Source: Methanobacteriota archaeon (lineage in GTDB: Archaea > Halobacteriota > Bog-38 > Methanoflorentales > Methanoflorentaceae). From it: 5,147 nucleotides of DNA. Shown piece after piece: positions 4,862 through 5,147 of the stretch. The notes under the pieces were generated by a model. It did not search any database. It was not told where the DNA came from and was given only the letters and a program-made list of their open reading frames with translations. The DNA lies in NCBI GenBank assembly GCA_028679495.1, contig JAJRBK010000001.1, forward strand, positions 1 through 5,147, written 5' to 3'. The stretch's first letter is position 1. Each line of letters starts with the position of its first letter. The position numbers and the translations under genes are program-made.

Positions 4862-5147
4862 ATGAAAAAAGAGGAGATTCTGTACCTCGATGCTCCAGGG
4901 CCGCAAAACACCGATATCGTCGTGCATGCGGTGCGCTCATACGTTGCCACGCATCGCACAAAATACGTCGTGGTTGCAAGCACGACGGGAGAAACCGCCG
5001 TGAAGTTCGCGGAAGCGCTTGATGGGATGGCAACACTGGTCGTTGTGACTCATCATACGGGCTTTCACCAAGAGGGGGCCCAAAGCTTCAACGTCGCCAC
5101 GCGTGAGTTGCTTGCACAGCGAGGGGTCCGCGTCATCACACAATCAC
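4862..5147 (+). CDS. Pyruvate kinase alpha/beta (C-terminal) domain protein, partial
   Basis: First 95 residues of a gene cut by the window end. It matches the stand-alone archaeal proteins related to the C-terminal domain of pyruvate kinase, usually somewhat under 200 residues. Visible blocks are the LDAPGPQNTD opening (9-18), a helix, the VVVASTTGETAVKFAE segment (36-51), which in this fold forms a strand and a phosphate-binding-like loop, GMATLVVVTHHTGF (55-68), and the following helix ending in GVRVIT (88-93). In real pyruvate kinases this domain binds allosteric effectors; without the catalytic barrel this protein cannot be a pyruvate kinase, so its activity is unknown and a phospho-ligand sensor role is inference. 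The spacing of 31 nt to DUF366 indicates one transcript. The start Met at 4862 fits the family's short N-terminus. Confidence 0.85.
   Translation, partial: MKKEEILYLDAPGPQNTDIVVHAVRSYVATHRTKYVVVASTTGETAVKFAEALDGMATLVVVTHHTGFHQEGAQSFNVATRELLAQRGVRVITQS

Noticed and set aside
4455..5036. Minus-strand frame of 193 codons across DUF366 and the next gene
   Set aside because: It is antisense to two genes with clear family motifs, and its own translation has no recognisable domain.

Overview
The window reads as a piece of a mid-GC euryarchaeal chromosome, most likely from the Methanomicrobia (methanogens and ANME-type relatives) or Archaeoglobi. The case rests on families I recognise as mainly archaeal (DUF366, DUF2797, DUF2769 and a stand-alone pyruvate kinase C-terminal-domain protein). 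It is also supported by archaeal-style TATA boxes placed about 25 bp before start codons that lack a Shine-Dalgarno sequence. The exact lineage is inference. No rRNA, tRNA, CRISPR array, insertion sequence or integrase was seen.

Layout. Positions 17-1285 (+) hold a 12-helix MFS transporter of the oxalate/formate antiporter (OFA) type, ending in a hairpin that overlaps its stop codon. Convergent to it, on the minus strand at 1421-1645, is a small eight-cysteine DUF2769 protein hidden opposite a longer meaningless plus-strand frame. Positions 1646-1915 are non-coding but rich in inverted repeats: an extended 34-bp palindrome over the putative DUF2769 promoter, a second hairpin, and several copies of CCTTTGC/GCAAAGG in front of the next gene. 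Plus-strand genes follow for a DUF488 protein (1916-2476) and a metallo-beta-lactamase-fold hydrolase with a LACTB2-like C-terminal winged helix (2601-3458). The hydrolase overlaps tail-to-tail by 18 nt with a minus-strand DUF2797 protein (3441-4178) that has a cysteine cluster and a GIY-YIG-like segment. An 82-bp divergent promoter region separates DUF2797 from DUF366 (4261-4830, +), and both genes look leaderless. Positions 4862-5147 start a pyruvate kinase alpha/beta-domain protein that runs off the window, probably in an operon with DUF366.

How the genes work together. No complete pathway is visible. Five of the seven genes belong to families of unknown or only general function. The clearest units are the DUF366 / PK-C-like pair and the divergent DUF2797-DUF366 promoter. 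DUF488 and the hydrolase are neighbours on one strand, but a 123-bp gap with its own TATA-like box and inverted repeat suggests separate control. I do not see a convincing new defence or mobile system. The most interesting items are the cysteine-duplicated DUF2769 protein with its palindromic upstream region, the DUF366 resemblance to lipoate/biotin ligases, and the shortened hydrolase N-terminus.
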